In this document: positions 51,660-61,415 of the stretch, piece after piece
Position numbering within the stretch: position 1 is the first letter of the stretch
Layout of the letters: each line of letters opens with the position of its first letter
Assembly (NCBI GenBank): GCA_965240325.2
Contig: OZ251222.1
Location: 2,604,001 to 2,668,000 of the forward strand
DNA length: 64,000 nucleotides
DNA from: Rebecca billardiae RCC1528
Lineage: Eukaryota > Haptophyta
Direction: 5' to 3'
The notes under the pieces: model-generated
What the model saw: only the letters and a program-made list of their open reading frames with translations
Databases searched by the model: none
What the model was told of the DNA's origin: nothing
Translations under genes and position numbers: made by a program

Positions 51660-52177
51660 GGCGCCGCCCGCGTCAGCCGCATGGCGCCACGGTCTGGAGT
51701 CGTCACGCGGGCCCCACCGGCAGCGCCGGGCCCAAGCCGGCTGCCGCCGCATGCTCTCATAATGCGGACTTCAAATTCAGTCGTCGTCGTCACCCGTGTC
51801 CGTATTCGTTCGCCTGAAGACGTGCCAACCTGAACGCGCCTTGCCGCGCAGGCTCCGCCCGCGGCGACGCAGCCCTGGGCCCCTGGCTGCCTGTGCGGCT
51901 GTGTGAGTTCCGGTGGAAGCCAGTGTGAGAGACCCGTGATCGCGGGCCACCGCCACCGGCCCGGGCGCCGCGGCCGCGAGAGTGCCCACGGTCACTCGGA
52001 CGGCCGGCGCGCGCCGGCGCCTGTCAGACGGGCAGTGCCGCAGTGGAGGCTGGACCGCGTGCCCGTGGCTGGCCGTCTAACGCCTCTCAGCAGTATGGCC
52101 AGCATGCGCCACGGTGGCAATTATCTCACACCGGATGCATGTCATAATACGCGGACTGTACAAGTGTGCGGTTCGGT
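51660..52177. other. spacer 3' of the PIN-like gene
   Basis: G/C-rich at first, then mixed. Short frames on both strands are without motif. Confidence 0.4.
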
Positions 52178-52594
52178 TCAGACTTTGAGGTCGAAGGGAC
52201 TGTCCATTGATTCGCGAAGCGAGTCTGCGCCTGGTGCTGCAGCGTGGAGGCTGACGATGACGGACGGCGAGACGAGCCGAGCTGCGCGGACGTACGATCG
52301 CAGTAACCCGGTGAAGTATACCACGGGCGACTTTCGAGCTCGAGGTACATCGGGATGCTCGAACGGGTCGGCGAGATGCGAGCGATGCGGAAGCGCGCGG
52401 TCGTCGTCGTCATCCGCATGCTCACGGAGGCGGAACGGCACCTCGTACTCGTCGTGGGGGTGTATACCTATCCCTTGTAATGAGGTAGCGTCGATCTCGT
52501 CCTTGCGCGACACGGGCATGTCATGTTGTCCAGGGCGGATTGGCGACCGCGCCGTCATGGCGACGGAGCCGAACATGAGGAGCGCGCGGAGCAT
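52178..52594 (-). CDS. short hypothetical secreted protein, uncertain
   Basis: 138 aa from an ATG at 52594, with a signal-peptide-like start (MLRALLMFGSVAMTARS). The composition is mixed and codon use looks coding (SRKDEIDATSLQGIGIHPHD, VVYFTGLLRSYVRAARL); a DDDDD run and several His follow the signal. No family is recognised. It could also be the terminal exon of a gene whose other exons I cannot see. Confidence 0.4.
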   Translation of the reverse strand: MLRALLMFGSVAMTARSPIRPGQHDMPVSRKDEIDATSLQGIGIHPHDEYEVPFRLREHADDDDDRALPHRSHLADPFEHPDVPRARKSPVVYFTGLLRSYVRAARLVSPSVIVSLHAAAPGADSLRESMDSPFDLKV

Positions 52595-52992
52595 GCCGTG
52601 AAGGCTCGCGGGGTTCACTTGGACGGGCCGTCCGTGTTGTGCTTTTGATGGCGGGTTTCGTAGGTGGGGGCCCTTTGCCGCCTTTTCGCGCACTCTCCCT
52701 CGAGGAGATCGGTTGTCGCGGGTTGTCGCCCAATCAACACCCACGAACTGGGCCTTTTCCTGGCAGATCTCACACAGATCTTCGGCACGTTTCCGGCAAA
52801 GGTCCCCTCTTGTGACGAATACTACACAACCAAACGGTGTCGTTTTCGTAGATTCGCGTCCGAGGTTGATGGAGAGGATTTGGGGGCGCGCTTATTCGTA
52901 AAATGGAGTCAGGCCGCACGATGGCGTCATCGGTGCCGCCTTGCTGCCCCTTGCATGAGCCGGCCATGGCCAGGGCGCACCCGACCCCCCCG
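52595..52992. other. spacer 3' of MCM8
   Basis: Balanced composition at 52760-52880. No coding signal is recognised. Confidence 0.4.
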
Positions 52993-53719
52993 TCACGAGC
53001 GCTGGGTGGCGCAGTGGCTCGCCAGCTTCCACTCGTTCGGTCCCTGCGCGAGCAGGTAGCTGTCGTTGTGGTTCGCCTGGTAGAGCACCTCGTCGAACTT
53101 GGCCGGGTCGATGAGCGCGCCCATCCTGCCGAGGTACGCGTCACGCACCTCGGCCGTCGTGAAGCGGTTGCTCTGCCGCTGGCCCGCGAGGGTCTCGAGC
53201 GTCTCCCGCAGGCAGACGGACGCCGCCTTCACGCCCAGCGGGCGGGAAGAGCCGGCGCCCGCGCCCCTCCTGCCGCCGCCGCCGCCGCCGCCGGGCTGCG
53301 TGCCGCGCAGCCCTCCGGCGGCCGCCACGCCGAGATCGGCCATGTGGTCGTAGAAGAGCGACTCGCGCATGATGTCGATCACATCAGCCACGTCGGAGGC
53401 GAGCACCTCCTCGCGCAGCTCGAGCTTGGCGCGCGCCTCGGAGAGCCGCATGAGCGACTCGAGCTGGCGCGTCGTGATCGCGCCGCAGTCGTGCTGCCGG
53501 TACGATCGGCGCAGCTCGAGGTAGAAGTCGCGCAGCTCGGCGCGCGCCGCGTCGGTGAGCCGCGGGTGCACGTACGCGCGCGCGTACTCGATGTACTTGC
53601 GCAGCAGCTTCGCGGGCAGCGGGTCGAACTCCGCCTCCGTCAGCCGCAGCCGCTCCGAGAGCGGCGCGCTCGCCTGCCAGTCGGCGTACCCGGGCGTGCG
53701 CGGCTGCGAGGGCGCGCCC

Positions 53720-53756
<37 letters not shown>

Positions 53757-55467
53757 GCAGCTCGGCGCGCCCGCCGTCGGCGCGGTTGCCGTGCATCGCC
53801 ATCACGTGGCGCGAGAGCAGCCGGTCCTTCGCCGCGTCGGGCGCGTCGAGTAGGATGAAGATGAGGTCGAAGCGCGAGAGGATGGGCGCGGACATGCGCA
53901 CGTTCTCCCCGACCGTCCTCGCGCGGTTGTAGTGCCCGCCGACGGGGTTGGCGGCGGCGATGACGGAGGCGCGCGCGGGGAGCGAGCAGACGATCCCCGC
54001 CTTCGCGACGGACACGTGCTGCTGCTCCATCGCCTCGAGCAGCGCCTGGTGCTCCCCGTTCGACATCTTGTCGAACTCGTCGATGCAGCACACGCCGCGG
54101 TCGGCGAGCACGAGCGCGCCCGCCTCGAGCACAAAGTCGCCGGTCGTCGGCTCCTTCACGACGGTGACGGTGAGCCCCGTGGAGGAGGTGGTGTTCCCGC
54201 AGACGTACACGCCACGCGGCGCGATGTACGACAGGAAGTTGAGCATCTGCGACTTGCCCATGCCCGGGTCGCCGACGATGAGCATGTGCGGGTCCGAGCG
54301 CACGCGCCCGCCCTGCCCGCTCGGCGTGCGCGGCGCGCCGCCAAAGAGCGTGAGCGCAAGCCCGGCCTTGACGAGCTCCTGCCCGAAGATGGAGGGCGCG
54401 ATCGAGTTCACGATCAGCTTGAACAGGCCGGGCTCGCCGCGGATCTCGCGGATCGCGTGCAGCTCCATCTCGCTGAAGAGGACCGCATCGCTGCCGTCGT
54501 CGCACCCGCCTCCGCCGCCCGCTGCGGCCGCCGCTGCCCGGCTCGCATCGGCCCGCGAGCTCTTCGCCATCGTGAGCGAGTTGGCGTCGACGTACAGCAC
54601 CCAGATCGTCTGCTGCTGCTTGCTCGGCCGGCGCCCGCCCGCCTGCTGCTCCATCGCCGACTCCGCCTTCACCACGCCCGTGACGGTCACCGTGTCTCCG
54701 GGCACGCACGTGTCCACAAGCGCGTGCGTCAGCTCGACGTCGAGCGTGCGCGGCACGCCGCCCGACTCGGACGGGTCGTCGGACGGCAGCTCCTGCACGC
54801 GCAGCTTCTGCCAGTCGGCCATCTGCGTCGCCGTGCGCTCGAGCTGCACCGCCTTCGCCTTGCACGTGCGCGATCCGCACATCGGAGGCGCATGGTACTT
54901 GCCATCGGTCGCGTGGACCGTCTCCGCCCAGCCGCAGCGCGCGCACGTGAACTCGAATGCGGCGACGAGCGGGCGCATGTTCGAGACGCGCACAACGTTC
55001 CCACGAATCGCGACGAAGTGACCGATCCGGTGCGCCTTGATCTCGCTGTGCGGCGTGAGCGTCGGCCACCCGACGATGCGCGCGTGGATGGGCTCGGCGA
55101 CGAGGCGCGCTCGCACGCGCTCGACGTCGCGCGCGTCGGCCTGCGGCAGGTCCGGGTGCGCGAGGAGCGTCTTGTGGAGCATGAACGAAATCATCGGGAG
55201 CACCGCCTGAGGCCGCTTCTCCAGCTTGATGATCAGGCTCGGCGCGGCTGCGCCCAGATCGGCGTGCGTGACGGGCACGGCGCGGCCGCCCGCAAGCACC
55301 TGCCGCGGGCTGATCTGCCGGGCCGCCTCCGTCGAGGCGTAGCCGAGGAGCTCCTGGTGCAGGCCCACGTGGTCCTCCGACGGCTGAACGACCTCGGGGA
55401 AGTAAAAGTGCCACAGCCGCTCCTGCTCCTCCGTCGAGGCCAGCGCGTGGCCCGCAGGTGGGGCCAT
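52993..55467 (-). CDS. MCM8: MCM8, minichromosome-maintenance helicase
   Basis: 824 aa in one exon from the ATG at 55467 (a longer frame would need TTG). It aligns along its whole length with animal and plant MCM8. The N-terminal OB region carries YVxIRGxVVRVSN-like residues (VAIRGNVVRVSNMRPL), a zinc finger (CARCGW and CGSRTC) and QEL-x-S-DD. The ATPase has Walker A GDPGMGKSQ (about residue 399), PRGVYVCGNTTSSTGLTVT, Walker B VCCIDEFDKM and the arginine finger LSRFD (about 532). GGHYN and LLEAMEQQHVSVAKAG are typical of MCM8. A winged-helix tail closes the protein. A GCG-encoded run of 13 Ala (about 53721-53758) sits in the loop before PLSERLRL. MCM8 acts with MCM9 in homologous recombination and interstrand crosslink repair in the nucleus; MCM9 is not in this window. 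Confidence 0.97.
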
Positions 55468-55591
55468 TGTCCTCTCTCGCGACCGCGAGGGCTGATCTTG
55501 TCCAGTGTCCAACGGTCGCCCTCAGCCATTCTCAATCGGTTCTGTGCCAGGGCCTTGCTCTCCAGCTCCGTGGTTGCTCAGCGGCCGCAAC

Positions 55592-57235
55592 ATGGCAGCA
55601 TGGCGATCCGAGGCGAACCGGCCTGCCCATCGACTACGCCCGGCGGCGTGCCGGTGGCTGTCCGTGCTCGTGGCGCCGCTCCCAGTGGCGGCTCTCTTCT
55701 GTCCGAACACGGACGCGCCTGCGAATGCTCCCAGCCTCCTCCTGCAGCACCAGAGGGCGCTGCGGGAGCGAGGCGGCTTCCGCCCGACAGCGCCTGGCCG
55801 CGACCTGCGTGACGAGCGCGAGTGGGGGCCAGGACGACTGCCGCATTACGAGGACGAGGCGTGGGCGAAGCCCGGGCACTGCTCGTCCTTGCACCCGCTG
55901 CACCCGTACAAGCAGTGCAACTTTGCCAACGCATGGATCCTCGCGCCGGATAACCGGACCGCGGTGCGGATGGTTTGGAAGGCAGGAATCACCGCAGTCA
56001 AGGCCTACTTTTGGTGCGCCTTCCATCGTCGTCTCGCGATCAGGTCGTCCTCGGTACAAGCGCCTTCGCGCTTCGTGGGCATGGCACGCTCGCCCGTGGA
56101 CCGCCTGATCAGCGGGTACAGCGAGCTGCTCGGCCGACTAGCACACCCGATGCGCGCGCCGGATGGCACCATCGTGCGCCTGCCGGACGGCTCTGACCTG
56201 GGCAGGCTGTACCACACGCTCCCCCCGGCGCCATCCGAGGCGCGGATACTTGCAGCGGCCCCATCTGGAGCGGGCATCCCTGCGGCGCATGGTTCGAGAA
56301 GGGGGCGCGCACTCCTCCGCCGCACCGTTCACCTCTCTGACTACACCGTGAACAGCACCAATCAGATGCTCGTGCTGGAAGCCCGCGTGCGGGCGTCCGG
56401 AGCGCGCTGGTTGCTGGCCGGGTACGACGGCGAGCTGGTGGGTACCGTCCGGGCTCACGAGATCCCGCGAGTGACTCGTCCGTTGGACGACGCGGCGCGC
56501 TTCCGCGCCTTCATTCGCGAGCTCGAATGCGCACCGAGGTACGCCGCGTGGGCGCACGTCGCATCCACCTCTGGCTTCCTCGCCCACAGGCCTGTCATCA
56601 GCCAGCTGAGGGACCGAAACCGGACGGGTGTCTCGGACAAGGAGGCGTGCGTCGCAACCGTGACGAACGCGGTGGCGTACACGCGGATCCTGCGGCAGGA
56701 GTCGCTCGAAGCGGACTTGGACTCGCTGGTGAGCGAGTGGAGGGCGGAGGGCGCGCTGAGTGGCACCTTTGATGACAGCACGGCAGCGTGCAAGCTGTCG
56801 CGCGCGGCCAATGCGGGCAACCTGGGCGAAGAGGTGGAGCTCGATCCGGAGAAAGAGGCCGCACTACTCGCGGCCAAGGCGGCTGCACACGCCAGCAATC
56901 CAACTGCGCGGAGTGGCGCTAAGGGCTCGCATCCCGACGGCCGTGTGCCGAGATCAGGAAGCGCGACTGTCATCAATAACATCATCAACAGCATGACGTG
57001 GAGGCGGACCACTCTCCTGCGCAACGCGGCCGGCTTCCCGTCCAAGGCATTTCTGATGGAGATCCTCGATGCTGAGCCGGAGCTGATGCGTATCGTGTGC
57101 CGGGTGTACTACCAGGACTTTGTCTGTATGGGCTACACGCTGCCACGTGCTTGCCGCGGGGCGGATCTGAGCAGGTACTCAAGGCCATCGATGCCGCCAG
57201 ACCGCAGTCAGAGTCTTCTGTCTTACTCTTATTAG
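55592..57235 (+). CDS. sulfotransferase-like type II membrane protein
   Basis: 547 aa from the ATG at 55592, 124 bp from and divergent to MCM8. After a short basic N-terminus comes a single hydrophobic anchor (WLSVLVAPLPVAALF), the layout of Golgi glycan-modifying enzymes. VWKAGITAVKAYF (about residue 127) sits where the 5'-phosphosulfate loop of sulfotransferases lies, and FVGMARSPVDRLISGYSEL (about 163-180) matches the 3'-phosphate block R-x-P-x-x-R-x-x-S-x-Y of the Sulfotransfer_2 group. The usual Lys-Thr-Gly of the first loop is changed to Lys-Ala-Gly, so activity is not certain. The remaining parts contain VNSTNQMLVLEARV and a Cys-rich tail (RIVCRVYYQDFVCMGY), not recognised. PAPS-dependent sulfation of a glycan is the best guess. 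Confidence 0.6.
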   Translation: MAAWRSEANRPAHRLRPAACRWLSVLVAPLPVAALFCPNTDAPANAPSLLLQHQRALRERGGFRPTAPGRDLRDEREWGPGRLPHYEDEAWAKPGHCSSLHPLHPYKQCNFANAWILAPDNRTAVRMVWKAGITAVKAYFWCAFHRRLAIRSSSVQAPSRFVGMARSPVDRLISGYSELLGRLAHPMRAPDGTIVRLPDGSDLGRLYHTLPPAPSEARILAAAPSGAGIPAAHGSRRGRALLRRTVHLSDYTVNSTNQMLVLEARVRASGARWLLAGYDGELVGTVRAHEIPRVTRPLDDAARFRAFIRELECAPRYAAWAHVASTSGFLAHRPVISQLRDRNRTGVSDKEACVATVTNAVAYTRILRQESLEADLDSLVSEWRAEGALSGTFDDSTAACKLSRAANAGNLGEEVELDPEKEAALLAAKAAAHASNPTARSGAKGSHPDGRVPRSGSATVINNIINSMTWRRTTLLRNAAGFPSKAFLMEILDAEPELMRIVCRVYYQDFVCMGYTLPRACRGADLSRYSRPSMPPDRSQSLLSYSY

Positions 57236-57627
57236 CAGCACTTGAATCATCAATATGATGCTGATCATCGTCATCATCAGAAGCCTGGTATAACGTGCCG
57301 CCAACCAGTCTGTCACTCTCTGTGCGGCAGCATAGGCTAGGCCGTGATACTACGACGCGCTAACATAGCAGACACATAGCTGGGCGATACGGGCGTTATC
57401 GTCAATGAGTAATGACTACTACATGCAGTACAGCAGCACTTTCAACTTGCGGCGGCGCTACTACTGATGATTGATCGTCGATGATATTGATGCGTGCGTT
57501 GAAGTGAAAGTCCGAAAGGCATCCCGACAACTCTGTCGAAGAATTCTCAACTTAGTTACCACCGATCAGAATTACTGGCAGTCTTAATAGCAGGCTTAGC
57601 GAATAGCGGTCGGTGCGTCAAGCTTCG
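57236..57627. other. spacer between convergent genes
   Basis: Low in G/C for this window, with ATCATC and TACTAC words. No coding signal is seen. Confidence 0.45.
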
Positions 57628-58818
57628 TCACGCCTCGCGTGCGGTGTGCAATTCCACCTCGTCGTGTACCGCGGCGCGGCGGCCACGAGGCAGTCCACGC
57701 AAATGGGCGTACACCTCCGCCTCGGACTCGGCCGGGGGTGGTGCGGCGGTCTCGGGCGACACGCCGTGGCGCGAGTCGTCCTCGATGCATGCTGGCTGCC
57801 CCCACCGGCGCTCGCCGAAGAAGCACAGCGCAGGCGTCGCGAGCACGAGGCCGATGACGAGCAGCTCGAGGCCGCCGGCGGCGCGTAGCCGGGGCGGCGT
57901 CGGTAGCACGAGCGTATCGTGCGTCGCGTTGCGCGCCTGGATCAGCGGGTCGCTCGCGGAGCGCAGCTGCACGCGCAGCCCAGCCAGATCCATCTCGGCC
58001 GGCTCGGAGTACCGCCCGCCCGCGCGCCGCTCGCCTCGCACGCGCGTGTAGCGCGCGGCCGACCAGCCCTCGTGCTCGTAGCAGCCCACGCCGCCTCCGG
58101 TGGCGTCGAGGGCCCAGCCGGACGCGCCCTCCGGCCGGACCTTGACGCAGATCTCGGCGAGCACCTCGAAGCCGTAGCAGCGCGCATTGTCGTGCACCCA
58201 CATGCCCGGCCGAGCACCGACCGAGCACGACTTCTGCGTGGCGTACACGCGCACGCGCCGCGCGAGCGCGATGGGGTGGTCGAGCTCGAGGCGGGTGACT
58301 GCGCCGCCCTCGACCTCCGTCACGTCGAAGCCCACAGCCCAGCTAGCCTCCTCAGACCACGGGAGCGCGCCAAGCGGTGCGGAGTCGGCCTCGAACGCGA
58401 GCGCGCCAAAGACAGGCACGTCCGGATCAGCCGAGGGTACGAGCGGCAGCACGGCGTCGTCACGGGCGAGGGGCCACCGCGTGCCGTTGAGCACGACGTG
58501 CACGCCCTCGATGGCCGCGAAAGCGGCGCGCTCTGAGGCGTTCCACATGCCGAGCGAGGTGCTGAGCTGATCAAGCATGTCTGTGCGCGCGTGGTCGTGC
58601 GAGGCAGTGGCGATGAGGAAGATGCCGCTCGCGACGAGCACGGCGCACACTGCGAGCAGGCAGCCGAAGCCTACCTGGCGTGTCGAGTCATGCGGATCGT
58701 GCGCATAGCGCGGGCGCATGAGAAACGCGAGGTGAAAACACCTACCGCCTCCACCCCGCCCCGCCACTGTCTTGTAGCTCGGCAGTAGCGGTTGACGTCC
58801 CGGACTCATCACGCTCAT
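57628..58818 (-). CDS. two-TM protein with large Cys-containing lumenal domain
   Basis: 396 aa from the ATG at 58818 (a second in-frame ATG follows 9 bases later). One membrane segment near the N-terminus (about 49-72, FGCLLAVCAVLVASGIFLI) and one near the C-terminus (about 316-335, LELLVIGLVLATPALCFFG) enclose about 240 residues with N-glycosylation sequons (NAS, NGT, NAT) and six or so Cys (KSCSVG, NARCYGFEVLAEICV, GVGCYEHEGW). The cytosolic tail is Glu-rich. The topology fits a protein with both ends in the cytosol. I do not recognise the family. It is head-to-head with the NEK gene, with 92 bp between start codons, so the two share an upstream region. Confidence 0.65.
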   Translation of the reverse strand: MSVMSPGRQPLLPSYKTVAGRGGGGRCFHLAFLMRPRYAHDPHDSTRQVGFGCLLAVCAVLVASGIFLIATASHDHARTDMLDQLSTSLGMWNASERAAFAAIEGVHVVLNGTRWPLARDDAVLPLVPSADPDVPVFGALAFEADSAPLGALPWSEEASWAVGFDVTEVEGGAVTRLELDHPIALARRVRVYATQKSCSVGARPGMWVHDNARCYGFEVLAEICVKVRPEGASGWALDATGGGVGCYEHEGWSAARYTRVRGERRAGGRYSEPAEMDLAGLRVQLRSASDPLIQARNATHDTLVLPTPPRLRAAGGLELLVIGLVLATPALCFFGERRWGQPACIEDDSRHGVSPETAAPPPAESEAEVYAHLRGLPRGRRAAVHDEVELHTAREA

Positions 58819-58910
58819 CTCGTCCGGACCCTCTGCGACCCCTTCAGGGTAGGCGGCGGAGGTTGGAGAGCAAGCAAGGCCACGGCGCGCCGACCTAACG
58901 CCCGCGAGGC

Positions 58911-61415
58911 ATGCCCCGCGCCTACGAGGAAGTGGCCGTCGACAACGGGCGGTACGCGGTGCTCAAGAAGCTGGGCAAGGGCTCGTATGGCACCGTGTAC
59001 CTCGTCCGGAACAAAGCCGACGGCTCGTGCTGCTGCATGAAGAAGATGTCCCTCAAGGCGATGGGGCACGTCGAGCGCGAGCGCGCGCTGCAGGAGGCAC
59101 GCCTGCTGGCCGAGCTGAAGCACCCGAACATCGTGGCGTACGTGGACAGCGTGGTGATCAAGTCGAAGCTCCACCTCTTCATGCAGTACTGCGAGGGCGG
59201 CGACCTCGACCAGCGCCTCAAGACGATGAAGCGCGACGGCGTGCGCGTGCCCGAGGCGCTCGTGCTCGACTGGGGGTCGCAGATGGCGTTCGCGCTGGCG
59301 TACCTGCACGAGAGGAAGATCCTCCACCGCGACCTGAAGGCAGCGAACGTCTTCCTCACCGGCTCGGGCGTCGTCAAGCTCGGCGACTTTGGCGTGAGCC
59401 GCGTGCTCTCGCAGACGCTCGAGCTCGCGTCCACGTTTGTGGGCACGCCCTACTACCTCTCGCCCGAGCTGCTGTCGAACCAGCCGTACAACGCGATGTC
59501 GGACGTGTGGGCGTTCGGCTGCATCGTGTACGAGATGTGCACCTACCGCCACCCCTTCGAGGCGCACGACTTCCCCTCGCTTGCGCGAGAGATCCTCAAC
59601 TCGGAGCCGCTGCCGCTGCCGCGCGAGCAGTACTCAGCCGCGCTCGCGAGGCTCGTCGACGGGCTGCTGATCAAGGAGCCGTCGGAGCGGCTCGGGCTGG
59701 CCGACGTGCTCGATGCGCCGATCGTGCGCGCGCGGATGGCCCAGTTCGTCCACGAGTTCGCAAGCCCGCCCCCCGCCGACGGCGCCGCGCCCGCGCCCGC
59801 CGTCCCCATGTCGCCGTCCGCGCGGCTGCTGGCCGGCAGCTGGTCCAAGCCGGAGGCGGGCGCGGTCGTCGCGCCGGTGGGCGCGGAGGCGGCGCCCGCG
59901 CCGACGGCGGGCGGGACCAGCGCCGACGCGCCGCGCCCGGCGGCGAAGAAGACCTTGGTGGCCGCGCAGCGCAGGCCGCCGCCCGCGCCCGCCGCGCCCG
60001 CGCAGCCGCCGCCCGCGCGCGAGCGCGCCGCCGAGCCCGCCGCGCCCGAGCCTGTGGAGGTCGAGCTGGCGGCCGAGGGCGAGGCGCTGCTCGCGCTCGC
60101 GCCGGCGCCGGCGCGCGTGCGCGCGCACCGCGCGCAGCAGCTCGCCGCCGCGGGCGATTCGAGCGAGCAGCTCGCCGCGCAGCGCGAGGCGGAGCTCCTG
60201 GCTGAGATCGAGGCGGAGAAGGCGCGGCTGCAGCAGAAGGTGGCGGTGCTGGAGGCGGAGCACAGGCGCGTCGCGCAGCAGCAGCAGCAGGCGTCGTCGC
60301 TGCGCGCGTTCCAGCGCAAGCTCGAGAGCACCGACCGGCTGAGCCCGCAGGGCGACGAGTCCGCCGCGCCCGCGCCCGCCGAGCCGCGCGCGCCCGCGGA
60401 CGCCGCGCGCGCCGCGGACGCCGACTTCGGCGGCGGCGCGGGCCGCACGCCCGACGCCGCCGACGGGGCGGGCGAGCCGCTCGCCGCGGAGGCTGATCGC
60501 TTCTACCCGGTGGCGCCCGGGCCCGCGCCGCCGAGCGGCTTCGAGCGCACGCTCGACGGGCCGACGGCGGTGCTCGGCGCGCACGCCGCCGCCCACGCTC
60601 CGCCGGGCGTCTCGGCAGCGGGCACGGGCACTTGGACGGCCACGTCGGGCGGCGACAACAGCCTCGACGGCAGCAGCGCGCTGGGCGCGGGCGACACGGC
60701 GGAGGGCCCGCGCACACTCGAGCGCACACTCGACGCGGGCGACCTGAGGATCGACCTGGCGCTGCAGGCGACGCTCGGCTCGGCCGACGGCGCGCCCGGC
60801 GCGCACCCGCCGTCCGCACTCTCAGCCGCGCCCACCGCGCCCTCGGGCCAGAGCGCGCCAGCCGAGCCGCCCACGCGCTCCCTCTGGGAGTGGGAGGCGT
60901 GCTTTGAGCCGAGCGAGGACGGCTCCGGGCTGCGCCGCTCGCTCAGCAGGCACCGACACGCGCACGCGCCGCCCTCGGCGCACGCGCACGCGGCCGCCGC
61001 CCCGGCGCACCCGTCCGCGCACGCGGCCGCGCCCGCCGCCGCCGCTCCGCCCGAGCCGCGCGAGCGCGTGGAGGGTGCTGAGGAGAAGTACGAGTCAGAC
61101 TTTGAGGCGTACTACTCGTCCGTGTACGAGGAGGACGAGGGCGAGGCGGGCGCGGAGGCGGGCGCGGCGAGCGAGGCCGGCGCCCAGCGCGCCGCCGAGG
61201 ACGCGGCGGCCGACGCCGAGCTCGAGGCGGGCGCGCTCCGCGCCACGGTCGGCGCGGAGGGCGAGGGCGTGAGCGCGCTCACGCGCACGCTGCGCGAGCT
61301 GCAGCTCGAGACCGCGCGAAAGAGCGCCGAGCAGCAGGACCTCGAGCACCTCGTGCAGACAGCCTCCGTGTACTATGGCGCGCTCGCGGACCCGAGACAG
61401 CCCATGCTCGCGTGA
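58911..61415 (+). CDS. NIMA-related (NEK-family) protein kinase
   Basis: 834 aa in one exon. The kinase domain (about residues 14-275) has GKGSYG, the Lys of CMKKMSL, LKHPNIVAYVDS, HRDLKAANVFL, LGDFGVSRVL and GTPYYLSPELLSNQPYN, the set typical of NEKs; all catalytic residues are present. A disordered Ala/Pro tail follows, a short coiled coil at about residues 420-465 (REAELLAEIEAEKARLQQKV), then a second low-complexity region and an acidic-aromatic element (YESDFEAYYSSVYEEDEGE, about 724-742) that resembles the S-D-F-E-x-Y motif seen in several plant and protist NEK tails. NEKs regulate mitosis, microtubules and cilia. The start is supported by the short 5' gap and by the kinase fold beginning 13 residues in. 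Confidence 0.93.
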   Translation: MPRAYEEVAVDNGRYAVLKKLGKGSYGTVYLVRNKADGSCCCMKKMSLKAMGHVERERALQEARLLAELKHPNIVAYVDSVVIKSKLHLFMQYCEGGDLDQRLKTMKRDGVRVPEALVLDWGSQMAFALAYLHERKILHRDLKAANVFLTGSGVVKLGDFGVSRVLSQTLELASTFVGTPYYLSPELLSNQPYNAMSDVWAFGCIVYEMCTYRHPFEAHDFPSLAREILNSEPLPLPREQYSAALARLVDGLLIKEPSERLGLADVLDAPIVRARMAQFVHEFASPPPADGAAPAPAVPMSPSARLLAGSWSKPEAGAVVAPVGAEAAPAPTAGGTSADAPRPAAKKTLVAAQRRPPPAPAAPAQPPPARERAAEPAAPEPVEVELAAEGEALLALAPAPARVRAHRAQQLAAAGDSSEQLAAQREAELLAEIEAEKARLQQKVAVLEAEHRRVAQQQQQASSLRAFQRKLESTDRLSPQGDESAAPAPAEPRAPADAARAADADFGGGAGRTPDAADGAGEPLAAEADRFYPVAPGPAPPSGFERTLDGPTAVLGAHAAAHAPPGVSAAGTGTWTATSGGDNSLDGSSALGAGDTAEGPRTLERTLDAGDLRIDLALQATLGSADGAPGAHPPSALSAAPTAPSGQSAPAEPPTRSLWEWEACFEPSEDGSGLRRSLSRHRHAHAPPSAHAHAAAAPAHPSAHAAAPAAAAPPEPRERVEGAEEKYESDFEAYYSSVYEEDEGEAGAEAGAASEAGAQRAAEDAAADAELEAGALRATVGAEGEGVSALTRTLRELQLETARKSAEQQDLEHLVQTASVYYGALADPRQPMLA

